DNA of 52,941 nucleotides from positions 1 to 52,941 of the forward strand of contig CAYJIR010000014.1 of NCBI GenBank assembly GCA_964370295.1. The letters run 5' to 3'. Every line of letters begins with the position of its first letter. Position 1 is the first letter of the stretch. The DNA comes from JAAYCI01 sp964370295 (lineage in GTDB: Bacteria > Bacillota > Clostridia > Oscillospirales > Ruminococcaceae). The notes under the pieces were generated by a model. It ran no database searches. It saw only the letters and a list, made by a program, of their open reading frames with translations, and was not told the origin of the DNA. Made by a program: the position numbers and the translations under genes. Shown in pieces: positions 1 to 8,823 of this stretch.

Positions 1-58
1 GCATTTTGCGGTGGGGCTGAATAAGCACCCATAGGGGTTTATTCAGCAGGCATTATCT
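1..58. repeat. dispersed repeat copy at the left contig edge
   Basis: The segment ends in the core TTTATTCAGCAGGCATTAT. The same core recurs at 41042-41097 and, slightly changed, at the right edge (52923-52941). The core is preceded by an imperfect hairpin, GAATAAGCACCC-ATA-GGGGTTTATTC. The copy near 41.06 kb has a different sequence in the same place (AATGAACCCC...AGGGATTCATT) that can still pair. A repeat at both ends of the window suggests the assembly broke here. Function is unknown. Confidence 0.6.
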
Positions 59-79
59 TAATTGCGCTTTAAGCTTTGA

Positions 80-103
80 CCCCCGGCACAGCCGGGGGTT
101 TTG
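80..103 (+). terminator. Rho-independent terminator entering from the left
   Basis: A perfect 8-bp GC-rich stem, CCCCCGGC / GCCGGGGG with loop ACA, is followed by TTTTGTT on the + strand. No + strand gene lies to its left in the window, so it probably ends a transcript that starts beyond the contig edge. Confidence 0.75.
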
Positions 104-117
104 TTCATACAAAAAGC

Positions 118-145
118 CGTCACAAACTACGCGTAGTTTGTGACG
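118..145. repeat. 28-bp perfect palindrome
   Basis: Bases 118-145 are fully self-complementary around a central ACGCGT, with arms reading CGTCACAAACTACG. There is no loop and no U-tract, so it fits a dimeric protein site or a cruciform better than a second terminator. It lies 15 bases past the terminator at 80-103. Confidence 0.6.
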
Positions 146-167
146 ACCTAGTAAAACAGGGTGGATT

Positions 168-356
168 CTAGCAAGTTTTGTATGATTCGCCGGTGAGCCA
201 AAAAAAGTCACCATAAAAAATTTCCGCCAAAATTTTTGCTTCCCTCACAGAGAGAAGGCTTGTCTTTCGCCGGCCTGTCCCCTCGCCCATGGCGAACCAC
301 ACCAGTGCCCAAGGAACAAAAACAACATATACAAATTTAAAATTAACATTTTTCAT
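168..356 (-). CDS. possible small protein, 62 aa, unrecognised
   Basis: This is an open frame with an ATG start and a hydrophobic N-terminal stretch (residues about 7-22, rich in V, F, W and A), followed by a polar, basic C-terminal part. I see no convincing Shine-Dalgarno upstream of the ATG. The frame sits in a repeat-rich non-coding stretch at the contig edge, so it may be part of a repeat or chance. I do not recognise the sequence and assign no function. Confidence 0.2.
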   Translation of the reverse strand: MKNVNFKFVYVVFVPWALVWFAMGEGTGRRKTSLLSVREAKILAEIFYGDFFWLTGESYKTC

Positions 357-423
357 TTAGAAAAGTGCAAGGTTTTCTTCGTCTTTTCCTATAAAGGACA
401 AAAACAAATAGCGTGAATCCAAA

Positions 424-470
424 GTATGCCCTTAAAACGCTGATTTAAGCACTTTATGGCCACCACAATA
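424..470. repeat. partial second dispersed-repeat module
   Basis: The segment carries TTTAAGCACTTTATGGCCACC. This closely matches the right arm of the hairpin module at 41005-41040 (TTTTAAGCACTTTTATGGCC). At 41 kb this module directly precedes the CAGCAGGCATTAT module. Here the two are about 370 bp apart and in changed order, so the family looks modular. It abuts the stop codon of the secreted protein gene. Confidence 0.45.
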
Positions 471-478
471 GATGATGT

Positions 479-3018
479 TTAGCCCTCGCGCCCATCGGGC
501 AAAGCATACACGCCCGTTTGCGGGCTCAATGCTGTGGTGCTGCTACCGGTGCTCTGTGCCTTGTTCACCACCACGCCATACACCGAGAAGCTCGCCGCAG
601 TAAACTCCACATAACCAATACCTACCGTAATGGCGTCGATTTTCTCCACACTGCCGTTACTGTTAATGTGTAAAACACACACTGCATCTTGCGGTGTTAG
701 CCCCGGTACGCTGATGCGCACACGCGTGTTGCCGTTTTGGGGCTGCACTTCGTTACCGGCTGCATCCGTCATGGTGATGTCGGCAAGGAAGTGCACCACA
801 CCCGTGATACCGTTTTCACTTGCAAACTCGCGCAGTCTTGCCAAATCCAGTTCCTGCTCTTCCTCGCTTTGCTCGGTGATATGCAAGGTGTTGCCGCTTG
901 GCACCGTGGAGCCTTCCACATCCACAGTGCCTGTAGGCGTGTAGGGCAGAAAGTCTGTGGGTGTGGGCAAGGGGCTTGGATCGCTGCCCTGCGGGTAGAC
1001 CGAGCCATTGCCAATTATATTATTGATACCGTTTATTGTGCCATAGTAATAGATGGTGCCATTGTTCACCATACCGCCACTTGCATCAATGTTTAAGATG
1101 GCATCGCTTGCCACCGTGAGAATTTTGCCACTTGGCACCGTGAGGGTTTTGCCGGTTGGCACCGTGAGGGTTTTGCCTGTGGGGATGGTACTGTCTGCCG
1201 AGAGGGTGAAAGAAGTGCCATAGACTGTGCCACCGGCCCCATCAAAAATAATACCGTTCCATCCTGTTTTGTCGTCATTGTCCGAAATGGACGAAGCCAC
1301 AATGAAAGCTGTGCCAAAAGCACCGTTGGGAAGTTGGGTTTGGAAAGTGCCTCCTTCGCCATTTTCGCCGGCGCCAATGCCCGCACCACGGCCTGCGCTC
1401 GCAGCCGTCACTATGCCGCCCGAGATGGTGATGGTGACGCCATAGCTGGCAACACCGCTGCCGATACCTGCTCCACCGTTTGCACCTCCCGTGGCCGTTA
1501 CCATGCCACCCGAAACCGTGATGGTTCTGGTGCTTGAACCCATATCACCGGCACCGCTGCCAATGCCCGCATTGCCACCGCTACCCGTGGAACTTACCGT
1601 ACCGCCCGAGATTTCGATGGCACCAACTGAGCCACGAGAGCCACCGCCGATGCCCGCACCGCCAACGCTCGTGGCATTCACTGTGCCGCCCGCAATTTTT
1701 ATCGTGCCGCCCGNNNNNNNNNNNNNNNNNNNNNNNNNNNNNNNNNNNNNNNNNNNNNNNNNNNNNNNNNNNNNNNNNNNNNNNNNNNNNNNNNNNNNNN
1801 NNNNNNNNNNNNNGTGCCGCCCGCAATTTTTATCGTGCCGCCCGTTGCATTAGAGCCGCCGCCGATACCTGCAGCATTGAGGCCACCCGTGGCATTGAGC
1901 GTGCCGGTGGAGGCAGCCAAAATGTTGAGAGTGCTACCGGTTTGCGCCTGTAGGCCAGCCGCCTCTTGGCCACTTTGTAGGGTGTTGCTGCCTTGCAAAG
2001 TGATATTCGCCGTGGCAGAACCCACTATTTCAAAGGCGCTGACATTGTTTGCAGCAGATACATCTATGTTCACGCCACTTAAGGTGAGGTTGGCGCTTGT
2101 TCCGGTTTGCACCGAAATTCGATGTGTGGTGGGGGTGGTTGGGTCTGTGTTGGCTATGCTCACTCCCCCACTGCCTTTGATGGTAAGAACACCGTTCAGA
2201 TACTCATAGCTTCCTGCATCGCCCGTCACGGTAAAATCGCCCGTACCCGTGCTCATCAGCATGGGCGCATGCACAAGCATTTCGCCCACCTGCACTTTTT
2301 GGGCGGGTCTTGCCATCTCGTTTGAAAGTGTATAGCCCTCGGGGATGACCAAAATGGGCTCGTAGAACATTTCGGCATTTTCATCCGTGGCAAACCCACC
2401 ACTGCTGTGAGAGGAAAAGCCAAAAGTCCAGCCGCTCACCGCCACGCTCAGTGGCGCGGTTTCACCCTCCACCGTGGCGGCCAAGCTTTTGGGAAAAGCG
2501 GCCATAAGCTCTGCTTCTGTAGTGGCATCGCCCACAGCAAGTGTTATCACCGAAGGGTCTGCAATGGCCGTGATGGTTTTCGGCTCTACGCTATTTTCTT
2601 CTTCCTCTGCCGCCACCACGTGCACAGTGAGCGTAGGCAGGTCTACCCCCTGCGCCAAAGTGTAGTGCGTTTCGCCTTGCAAAGAGGCCGTATAAGTGAA
2701 CGTGTTCCCCACTGCTGCGGCGTCAGTATAGGCGGGATCTGCTGCCCATGTGACGGCTACATTTTCGTCGCTGATTTGCTCCGCTTGGGGGGTGCCGTCT
2801 GCATTTGTGTCGCCCATCACGGTGCTCACCGTGGCCAAAACGTGTTGCGGCAGGCTGGGCTCGGCATCGCCCACAACCGCCGAGATACTCTCTACGGCCG
2901 CAAAATTTGTGATGGTTTTTTCTTGCGTGGAGCTTCCCTCTGCCAAAACACCCAGCGGCATAAGACCAATCACCAAGGCCATGCTTACAATCCATGCTAG
3001 CATTTTTCTTCTTTTCAT
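479..3018 (-). CDS. secreted beta-helix-like repeat protein, interrupted by an assembly gap
   Basis: The start at 3018 has GGAG 8 bases upstream. Residues 1-27 form a signal peptide (MKRRK, hydrophobic core, cleavage near VLA-E). Next come two Ig-like or sugar-binding-like segments of about 100 residues that contain KTIT and VGDA motifs. A long Gly/Thr/Ala region follows, of units such as ISGGTVTATGG...AGIGSG, expected to form a right-handed parallel beta helix. The 100-N gap lies inside this region. Overlapping the identical 31-base gap edges gives a single frame of about 802 residues. The C-terminus has an ITEQ/EEEQELDL segment and ends TALSPQTGVYALPDGREG-stop. SPQTG resembles the start of clostridial wall-anchor tails, but no membrane segment or basic tail follows. 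The protein is probably surface or secreted, with a ligand- or glycan-binding role; the exact function is unknown. Confidence 0.75.
1714..1813. other. 100-N scaffold gap flanked by an identical 31-mer
   Basis: Exactly 100 N separate two copies of a 31-base sequence (1683-1713 and 1814-1844, each starting GTGCCGCCCGCAATTTTTAT). This pattern is expected when two contigs that overlap by a k-mer are joined with a standard filler. Removing one copy plus the N (131 bases) brings the two halves of the gene into the same frame. A collapsed tandem repeat in the glycine-rich region is the alternative. Confidence 0.85.
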
Positions 3019-3460
3019 TGTGTTTTCTCCGTTTCCCTCTCTTTACATCACACAAATTGGGCAAGTCCCTTTTTGCAAATCTGTGTAACTTTGTTGCAAT
3101 CCTACATGAAATATATTGTATCACATTTTCAACACAATGTCCTGCATTTTTCAAGCCGACAAGCGGGTGGCATGATTTGCCACCCGCATACCGCCACCGA
3201 ACACCGTGAATCACAAATTTTTTCACTGATAAAGAATAGGCACAAAATATGCCAAACCACAACTTCATTGGTGGCCACACTGCAAATACACCACATTGTT
3301 CTTTGGGCGTACACGCAAAAAATAATAATTTAACGAAACACGCAATATCCTTCCGGAGAAAGACCACGTCGACAGTTTAGCACATAGTGGCAAATAGGTT
3401 TGCCCTCGAGAAAACCCCTGTGCCATCCTCGGCCAAACAGCCTTATAGGAAGCGCCAAAA
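3019..3460. other. 442-bp intergenic region upstream of the secreted protein
   Basis: I see no gene here. A strong hairpin, GCGGGTGGCA-TGATT-TGCCACCCGC, lies at 3163-3187. It has no good U-tract on either strand, so it could be a weak terminator for the ABC genes or an operator for the secreted protein gene. AT-rich sequence at 3105-3145 (minus-strand TACAAT) could hold the promoter of the secreted protein. The rest shows no recognised signal. Confidence 0.4.
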
Positions 3461-5200
3461 CTAACTGTTGTACATTTCGGCGTAAAGACCACCCATTTCC
3501 AATAATTTCTGATGCGTTCCCTGCTCCACAACATCGCCATCCTTCATAAACAAAATCGTGTTGGCATTTTGGATGGTGTGTAAACGGTGCGCAATGATAA
3601 ATGTGGTGCGCCCTTGCATCATCCTTTGCATCGTTTGCGTGATGCGTTGTTCCGTGCAGGCATCAATGTTAGACGTAGCCTCATCTAAAATAAGGATTTT
3701 GGGTGAACAAAGCAAGGTGCGGGCAATGCATAATAGCTGTTTTTCCCCCACGCTGAGGTTGGAAGAAAAAGAACTGAGATGGCTATCGTAGCCATTGGGC
3801 AATTGGCGGATAAAATCGTCACACTGAGCACGTTTGGCAGCGTCTTGTATTTCGGCAAAACTTGCATTTGGGTTTCCGTAGGCGATGTTTTCGGCAATGC
3901 TGCCGCTAAACAGCCAGCTATCTTGCAGTATCATTCCTATCCCTTTTTGCAAACTTGTTCGCTGCATTGTCGAAATATCAGTTCTGTCCAAATAAATTTG
4001 TCCACCACAAAGGTCATAAAAGCGCATCAGCAAGTTAACCAATGTGGTTTTCCCTGCGCCGGAAGGTCCTACAATGGCCACCACATCGCCTTGGTTTGCC
4101 TCAAAGCTCAAGTGATCCATCAAGAGTTTGTCCGGTGTGTATCCAAATTGCACGCCGTCGAAACAAACCTTCCCTTGCACATGTGCCAAATCCAACCGGA
4201 TTTCATTTGTGTCTTGTTCTTCTTCTTCCGCATCCAAGAAAGCAAAGATACGCTCTAAAGCAGAAAGACCTTCTTGCACCTGATTCAGCTGCATTGAAAA
4301 CTGGGAAATGGGCGCAGATATATTGTTTGCATACATTAAGAACGCCTGCAGTCCACCCAGGGTTAATCTGCCATTGAGGATAAGTATGCCGCCAAACACA
4401 CACAATGCAATATATACAAGGTTGTTGATAAACTTAACAAGCGGTGAAATCACGCCGGATAAAGTGCGCGAGCGCAAATATGCCTTATAAAATCGGGCGT
4501 TGATTTCCGAAAGTTTATCCGCAAGCACAGACTCGTAGTTGAATGCAATCATTACCTCATGGCATCGGGTCATTTCTTCTATATGGCTGTTGAGCTCGCC
4601 AAGTGTCTTCTGTTGCTTTTTAAACATTTTTCTCGTTTTCAGCGTGATAAAACGAATGGAAAATAAACTGAGCGGAAGCGATATCACAAAAATGAGAGCA
4701 AGGCGCACATCAGAGAGGAACATCATCAGTAGGGTGCCCAGCAAAATGGTGACACTGACAATCAGGCTGCTCAGTGTAGATTCCAGCAAGTTGGTCACAT
4801 TAGAGATATCCACAGTGGCCCTTGCAAGCAAATCGCCCCGTGGGTGTTTGTCCAAGTACGACAAGGGCACACGATGTAGCTTATGTTGAAGCTGTTCACG
4901 CAGAAAAAACACACAACTTTGCGAGAGAAAAAGCAATTGTTTGCGCGCCAAATAAGAAAACAAACTGGCAAAAAGATACAAAATAGCCAACATGATTAAA
5001 TATCGAAAAATGCTCTGCATGTCCACGTTGGTGTCCTGCGTAAACGGCGCTTGCAATAAATTGGTGATGCGGGCAATAAGCTGAGGGGCCAGCACAGTGA
5101 ATGCCGTGCTGAGCAATAGAAAAAACAAAATGAAAACCCATGCCGCTTTTGCGCCATCTACCATGGCAAACAGTCGCCATAAGGAGCTGTTTTTTTTCAT
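3461..5200 (-). CDS. ABC exporter subunit with canonical catalytic site (heterodimer partner 2)
   Basis: A 579-residue type IV ABC exporter half with six membrane helices in residues about 20-320. The nucleotide-binding domain has Walker A GPSGAGKTT (about 378-386), a divergent signature LSVGEKQ (about 482), Walker B ILILDEATSNID with the catalytic Glu, and H-loop IIAHRL. A divergent signature here, with a degenerate Walker B in the neighbour, is the hallmark of asymmetric heterodimers of the BmrCD/TM287-288 type. Its start overlaps the end of the upstream partner by 4 bases (ATGA). It is the last gene of the leftward GH3-ABC operon, so its substrate may be the product of the GH3 and ATP-grasp ligases; that link is inference. 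General drug export is the alternative. Confidence 0.9.
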   Translation of the reverse strand: MKKNSSLWRLFAMVDGAKAAWVFILFFLLLSTAFTVLAPQLIARITNLLQAPFTQDTNVDMQSIFRYLIMLAILYLFASLFSYLARKQLLFLSQSCVFFLREQLQHKLHRVPLSYLDKHPRGDLLARATVDISNVTNLLESTLSSLIVSVTILLGTLLMMFLSDVRLALIFVISLPLSLFSIRFITLKTRKMFKKQQKTLGELNSHIEEMTRCHEVMIAFNYESVLADKLSEINARFYKAYLRSRTLSGVISPLVKFINNLVYIALCVFGGILILNGRLTLGGLQAFLMYANNISAPISQFSMQLNQVQEGLSALERIFAFLDAEEEEQDTNEIRLDLAHVQGKVCFDGVQFGYTPDKLLMDHLSFEANQGDVVAIVGPSGAGKTTLVNLLMRFYDLCGGQIYLDRTDISTMQRTSLQKGIGMILQDSWLFSGSIAENIAYGNPNASFAEIQDAAKRAQCDDFIRQLPNGYDSHLSSFSSNLSVGEKQLLCIARTLLCSPKILILDEATSNIDACTEQRITQTMQRMMQGRTTFIIAHRLHTIQNANTILFMKDGDVVEQGTHQKLLEMGGLYAEMYNS

Positions 5201-6933
5201 GACATTGCCTCTTCTTGATAGGATTGTGTTTTGTATATTTCCAAATAGAGCGGGCAGTTTTTAAGCAGTTCTTCATGCTTGCCCACTTGAACAACACGCC
5301 CCGCCTCCATCACCACAATTTGGTCGGCATTTAAAATGGGGGCCAAGCGGTCGGCCACAATCAAAAGGGTCTTGTCTTTCAAACGCTTCGCCATCGCCCT
5401 GCGCACTGCGGCGGCTGTTTTAAAATCCAGTGCCGAAAAACTATCATCCAGCAAATACACGCTAGCCTCTTTTGTAAACGCTCTTGCCAAAGACACGCGC
5501 TGGCGTTGCCCGCCCGACAGGTTGGCACCGCCTTGGTTGATGTTAAAATACAATCCCCCTTCTTTATTCTTCAAAAGCTCGCCAATCTGCGCTGTTTCGC
5601 AAACTTCCAAAGCCTCTTCTTCGCTTAAATCTTGTTTTGCCACGCACAAATTTTCAAATAAACTGCCTGCAAACAAAGAGGGGTTTTGCGGCGCATACGA
5701 TAACACTGTGCGCACATCATGCGTCGTCATTTGGCGCATATCCACACCATCTATAATAATATCGCCCACATACTCACTGTTAAAAAACCGCAAAAGCAAC
5801 TTTAAAAGGGTCGATTTTCCACTTCCGGTAGGGCCTATTATGGCCGTGGTTTTTCCCGCCGGAATGCAAAGGTTAATATTGTGTAGCACCGCTTCTTGTG
5901 CCCCGTTATAAGAGAACGAAACGTCCTTTAAGACAATCTCCCCTTTGTCTTCTTGAATCGTTTGTGGGTTCTGTGGGCAAGCCTTTTGCGGTGTGTGGCA
6001 CAACACTTCGTCAATGCGTTTGGCCGCCACTTGTGCCTTTGGCAAGGTGTTTAAAATCACCATAATCACAGAAAAACCATTGATGATCATCAGACAATAT
6101 TGAATGTAGGTGAGCAAATCGGCCACGTCTACAAGGTGGTTTTGTATCTGCAAAGAGCCTTGCCACAAAACAATGACAATGGTAAGATTCATCACAATCT
6201 GCACAATCGGTGTGAGGCGAATGACATAGCGAGATGCCAAAAGTGCCAGCGTTTTTGTCTCACCATGCACTTTTGTCAGCTTCTCTTCTTCATACTCTTG
6301 CCGCCCAAAGGCACGAATAGAGCGTGCCCCCAGCAGTTTTTCATCCATCAAAAGGCTTATCTCGTCTATCTTTTTTTGAAGTTTTGCAAAGACGGGCAAA
6401 CTGCTTTTCATATTAATCCGCACAAACACTATGCAAAGAGCAAAAGCAATCACCATGATAACAGATAGCCAAGCGTCCAAATAAAAACACTGCACCAAGG
6501 CAAAAACCGCCACAAACGGAACAGAAAGAGCACTGCGCAGCATATTAATAACCACAATTTGCATTTGATTTGTGTCCACGGTAGCGCGCGTGAGCAAGGT
6601 TTCCTTATCAAATTGTTGGAAGTCTAACTGCGAAAAACTTTGGACCTTTAAAAACATATCCGCACGCATACGGCTGGTAAACGCGGCTGTGACATGGGCC
6701 GAAAAATATCCGGACAACACCGTGCACACACCAAGCAAAATCGTGATGCCCAGCATAACAAGACCCATGTTGCGAATGTATACAAAGTCTCCCGTGGCAA
6801 CGCCCTGTGTCACGATGTTATTAAAAAAAAGCGGCAAGCTGGTTTGGCCAAGCGCCTCTCCCAAAGCGAAAATCAGAACGAACAGCATTTGTTTCCAGTA
6901 CGACTTCAAGTATCGCCTCAATAAGGCTATCAT
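5197..6933 (-). CDS. ABC exporter subunit with degenerate site (heterodimer partner 1)
   Basis: A 578-residue transmembrane-plus-ATPase ABC exporter half. Membrane helices lie in residues about 15-310. Walker A is GPTGSGKST (about 367-375) and the signature is a canonical LSGGQRQR (about 470). Walker B reads VYLLDDSFSALD, with Asp where the catalytic Glu should be, and the H-loop reads VADRLA, with Asp in place of the switch His. This subunit therefore supplies the non-hydrolytic site and pairs with the downstream subunit, which has the intact Glu and His but a divergent signature. It lies 17 bases after the GH3 ligase gene and overlaps the next gene by 4 bases, so all three are probably co-transcribed. 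The substrate cannot be read from the sequence. Confidence 0.9.
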   Translation of the reverse strand: MIALLRRYLKSYWKQMLFVLIFALGEALGQTSLPLFFNNIVTQGVATGDFVYIRNMGLVMLGITILLGVCTVLSGYFSAHVTAAFTSRMRADMFLKVQSFSQLDFQQFDKETLLTRATVDTNQMQIVVINMLRSALSVPFVAVFALVQCFYLDAWLSVIMVIAFALCIVFVRINMKSSLPVFAKLQKKIDEISLLMDEKLLGARSIRAFGRQEYEEEKLTKVHGETKTLALLASRYVIRLTPIVQIVMNLTIVIVLWQGSLQIQNHLVDVADLLTYIQYCLMIINGFSVIMVILNTLPKAQVAAKRIDEVLCHTPQKACPQNPQTIQEDKGEIVLKDVSFSYNGAQEAVLHNINLCIPAGKTTAIIGPTGSGKSTLLKLLLRFFNSEYVGDIIIDGVDMRQMTTHDVRTVLSYAPQNPSLFAGSLFENLCVAKQDLSEEEALEVCETAQIGELLKNKEGGLYFNINQGGANLSGGQRQRVSLARAFTKEASVYLLDDSFSALDFKTAAAVRRAMAKRLKDKTLLIVADRLAPILNADQIVVMEAGRVVQVGKHEELLKNCPLYLEIYKTQSYQEEAMS

Positions 6934-6950
6934 AGTAAATGCTCCCCCTA

Positions 6951-8672
6951 TTATTCATCGATGAGTGCAAAAAAGAATTTTTCTTTAACGAGGGTATCAA
7001 TCACACGAACGGGCTTTAATTGATTTTCAGAAATCCCACGTGCTGCTTGAAGGTCACGATAGAGGGCATAGGTTTGCTGTTGTAAAAACCGCACATCAGA
7101 GGGAGACAAGGTGCCGTCTTTCACTTTTTTTCCAATAGAGGGGTTCACTTTGGCAAGAAGCTCGTCCACAATCTCGCGATACTGTTCGTGGTTTTCTTGT
7201 GGCAAGTGCTGGGCGGGCTCCATAAAAAGCACATAGCGCCCCGGCGAAATTTGTGTGTCTGCAAAAATGCTAAAATCCATAATAGATTCGCCCGTTTTTT
7301 CTTCAAACCCTTTTACTGCACGCGCAATGCATTCTTCGTCTGTTTTTTCGCCTGCAATGTTCACCATCTGGTTTTTTCTATAGACAAAGCATATTTTGGG
7401 GGTCTCATTTTGGTAGCCCATGCAACGCACCACATCCCCAATGCGATAGCGATAAAACCCGGATAGATTGGTGATCACAATTTCGTAGCAACGCCCCTCT
7501 TCCAGCTCATGAAGCAACTTGGTTTTTGGGTTTGCTGTGTCCGATTCATCCTCATCGCCTTGTTTGCCCGGATCTGCCACCGGGATAAACTCGTAAAACC
7601 CACTTTGTGGCAAAAGCACATATTCGCCCTGCTCCATTTCCACAGCAACGCCCATCAGCGACTCTGAGGCGGCATAAACAGAATATAAAAAGGGAATATC
7701 GCCGGAATATCGGCGCATCTTTTCTGCATAAATAGAAAAACTGCCCGTGCCAATGCCACCGATAAAATCAAGATTTGGCCAAACACGTGGCAATATAGGC
7801 GTATCAAAACCCTGGGCAAACACGCCGCGCAATTGCTCTGCCCGCTTTGGTCTTGGTTTTAAATAGGCTTGCAACTCCTCGCGCAAAGAGCTCGGCATGT
7901 TGATGGAATCGTCTATACAACCCCTCTCAATGTCACGCACAATCAATTCGTGGTGCAACTCCATATAGTGCATCATATCCGCCAAGGTGGTCATAAAAGG
8001 GGTCATCAAACACGGAATGTCAGACCGCTCAAGGGCAAAACGGAGCATAATATAGTTTTTGTCCATGCTATCTGTGCACTGAATGGCGGGTACCGGTGTT
8101 GTCACAAAAAACGGCAATGCCTTTTTCACCTTGTTCATTGCCGCCATGCTAATGGCACCTTTTGGTGTGCCATCTTTTGCATAGCTTTCCACAATTTGCA
8201 TTGCACCCACCACAAGACCTTTATGAAGCCCGCGTCCTTTGGTTTTGCGCATATATCGGTCGGCCACGGCCAACATGATGCAAAAAGAATAGTCGCTGTA
8301 TACGTCCAGTGTTTTTTGAGAAACCGGTATTTTTTTGGGGTTATCGGTGCTGCCGGAAGTCATGGCATAATAGCGTGTAGGATAGGCACTGACTAGGTTT
8401 TGCACCTTGTTTTCCACACTTTTGTCGATGAGGTAGGCATAGTCGTCATAGGTGGAAAAAGGAACCTGGTTTTGGAAATCGGCGATGCTGTCCACCTTAG
8501 AAAAGGCATACTTTTGGCCGTACTCGGTGTTTACATTGTCACGCATAATTTGCAGCAACAAGTCTTCACTTGCTTGTTTTGCCTGCAAAGACAATGCTTG
8601 CAAATGGTTTAAACTTTTGTTCCCTTTATGAATCAAAAAATGAAGCAATAAATAGTTGAGTATTCTTTTCAT
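6951..8672 (-). CDS. GH3-family acyl-adenylate-forming ligase
   Basis: A 573-residue protein of the GH3 family, the plant auxin- and jasmonate-amido-synthetase fold within the adenylate-forming superfamily. Plant GH3 enzymes adenylate a carboxylate and transfer it to an amino acid. The ATP-loop is MTSGSTDNPKKIP (residues about 104-116). The second motif region is SVYAASESLMGVA. The conserved NLSGFYRYRIGDVVRC lies near residue 400, and a C-terminal cap contains GEKTDEE. It has 17 bases to the ABC exporter pair downstream and faces the ATP-grasp/GH3 fusion across a 151-bp divergent promoter region. The minus-strand SD is AGG about 12 bases from the ATG. Bacterial GH3 proteins are poorly characterised; amide-bond formation is inferred from the family, and substrates are unknown. 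Confidence 0.85.
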   Translation of the reverse strand: MKRILNYLLLHFLIHKGNKSLNHLQALSLQAKQASEDLLLQIMRDNVNTEYGQKYAFSKVDSIADFQNQVPFSTYDDYAYLIDKSVENKVQNLVSAYPTRYYAMTSGSTDNPKKIPVSQKTLDVYSDYSFCIMLAVADRYMRKTKGRGLHKGLVVGAMQIVESYAKDGTPKGAISMAAMNKVKKALPFFVTTPVPAIQCTDSMDKNYIMLRFALERSDIPCLMTPFMTTLADMMHYMELHHELIVRDIERGCIDDSINMPSSLREELQAYLKPRPKRAEQLRGVFAQGFDTPILPRVWPNLDFIGGIGTGSFSIYAEKMRRYSGDIPFLYSVYAASESLMGVAVEMEQGEYVLLPQSGFYEFIPVADPGKQGDEDESDTANPKTKLLHELEEGRCYEIVITNLSGFYRYRIGDVVRCMGYQNETPKICFVYRKNQMVNIAGEKTDEECIARAVKGFEEKTGESIMDFSIFADTQISPGRYVLFMEPAQHLPQENHEQYREIVDELLAKVNPSIGKKVKDGTLSPSDVRFLQQQTYALYRDLQAARGISENQLKPVRVIDTLVKEKFFFALIDE

Positions 8673-8730
8673 AATAACTGCCTGCCTCCACTTGATTATA
8701 ATGAAAGACTAGTATATGATGAGAACAGAA

Positions 8731-8760
8731 TTGCTTTTATACGCATTATAGGCATATTAT
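8731..8760 (+). promoter_or_regulatory. candidate promoter of the ATP-grasp/GH3 gene
   Basis: TTGCTT (8731-8736) and TATTAT (8755-8760) are 18 bases apart, within the 151-bp divergent intergenic region. The ATG at 8824 is preceded by AAGGAG. The leftward GH3 gene must also be driven from this region; several AT-rich -10-like boxes occur on the minus strand, but none stands out. Confidence 0.4.
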
Positions 8761-8823
8761 CATAAATGGAAACATAGCGCAACTCACCGAGCCGGATGAA
8801 CCGCTTAAAAAAGGAGCATACTT

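Noticed and set aside
1491..1953. Open frames on the + strand running through the N gap
   Set aside because: They are opposite-strand shadows of the glycine-rich repeats, and N codons cannot hold stops.
3163..3187. Strong hairpin as a definite terminator of the ABC operon
   Set aside because: The 10-bp stem is perfect, but no U-tract follows on either strand, so I list it only within the intergenic entry.
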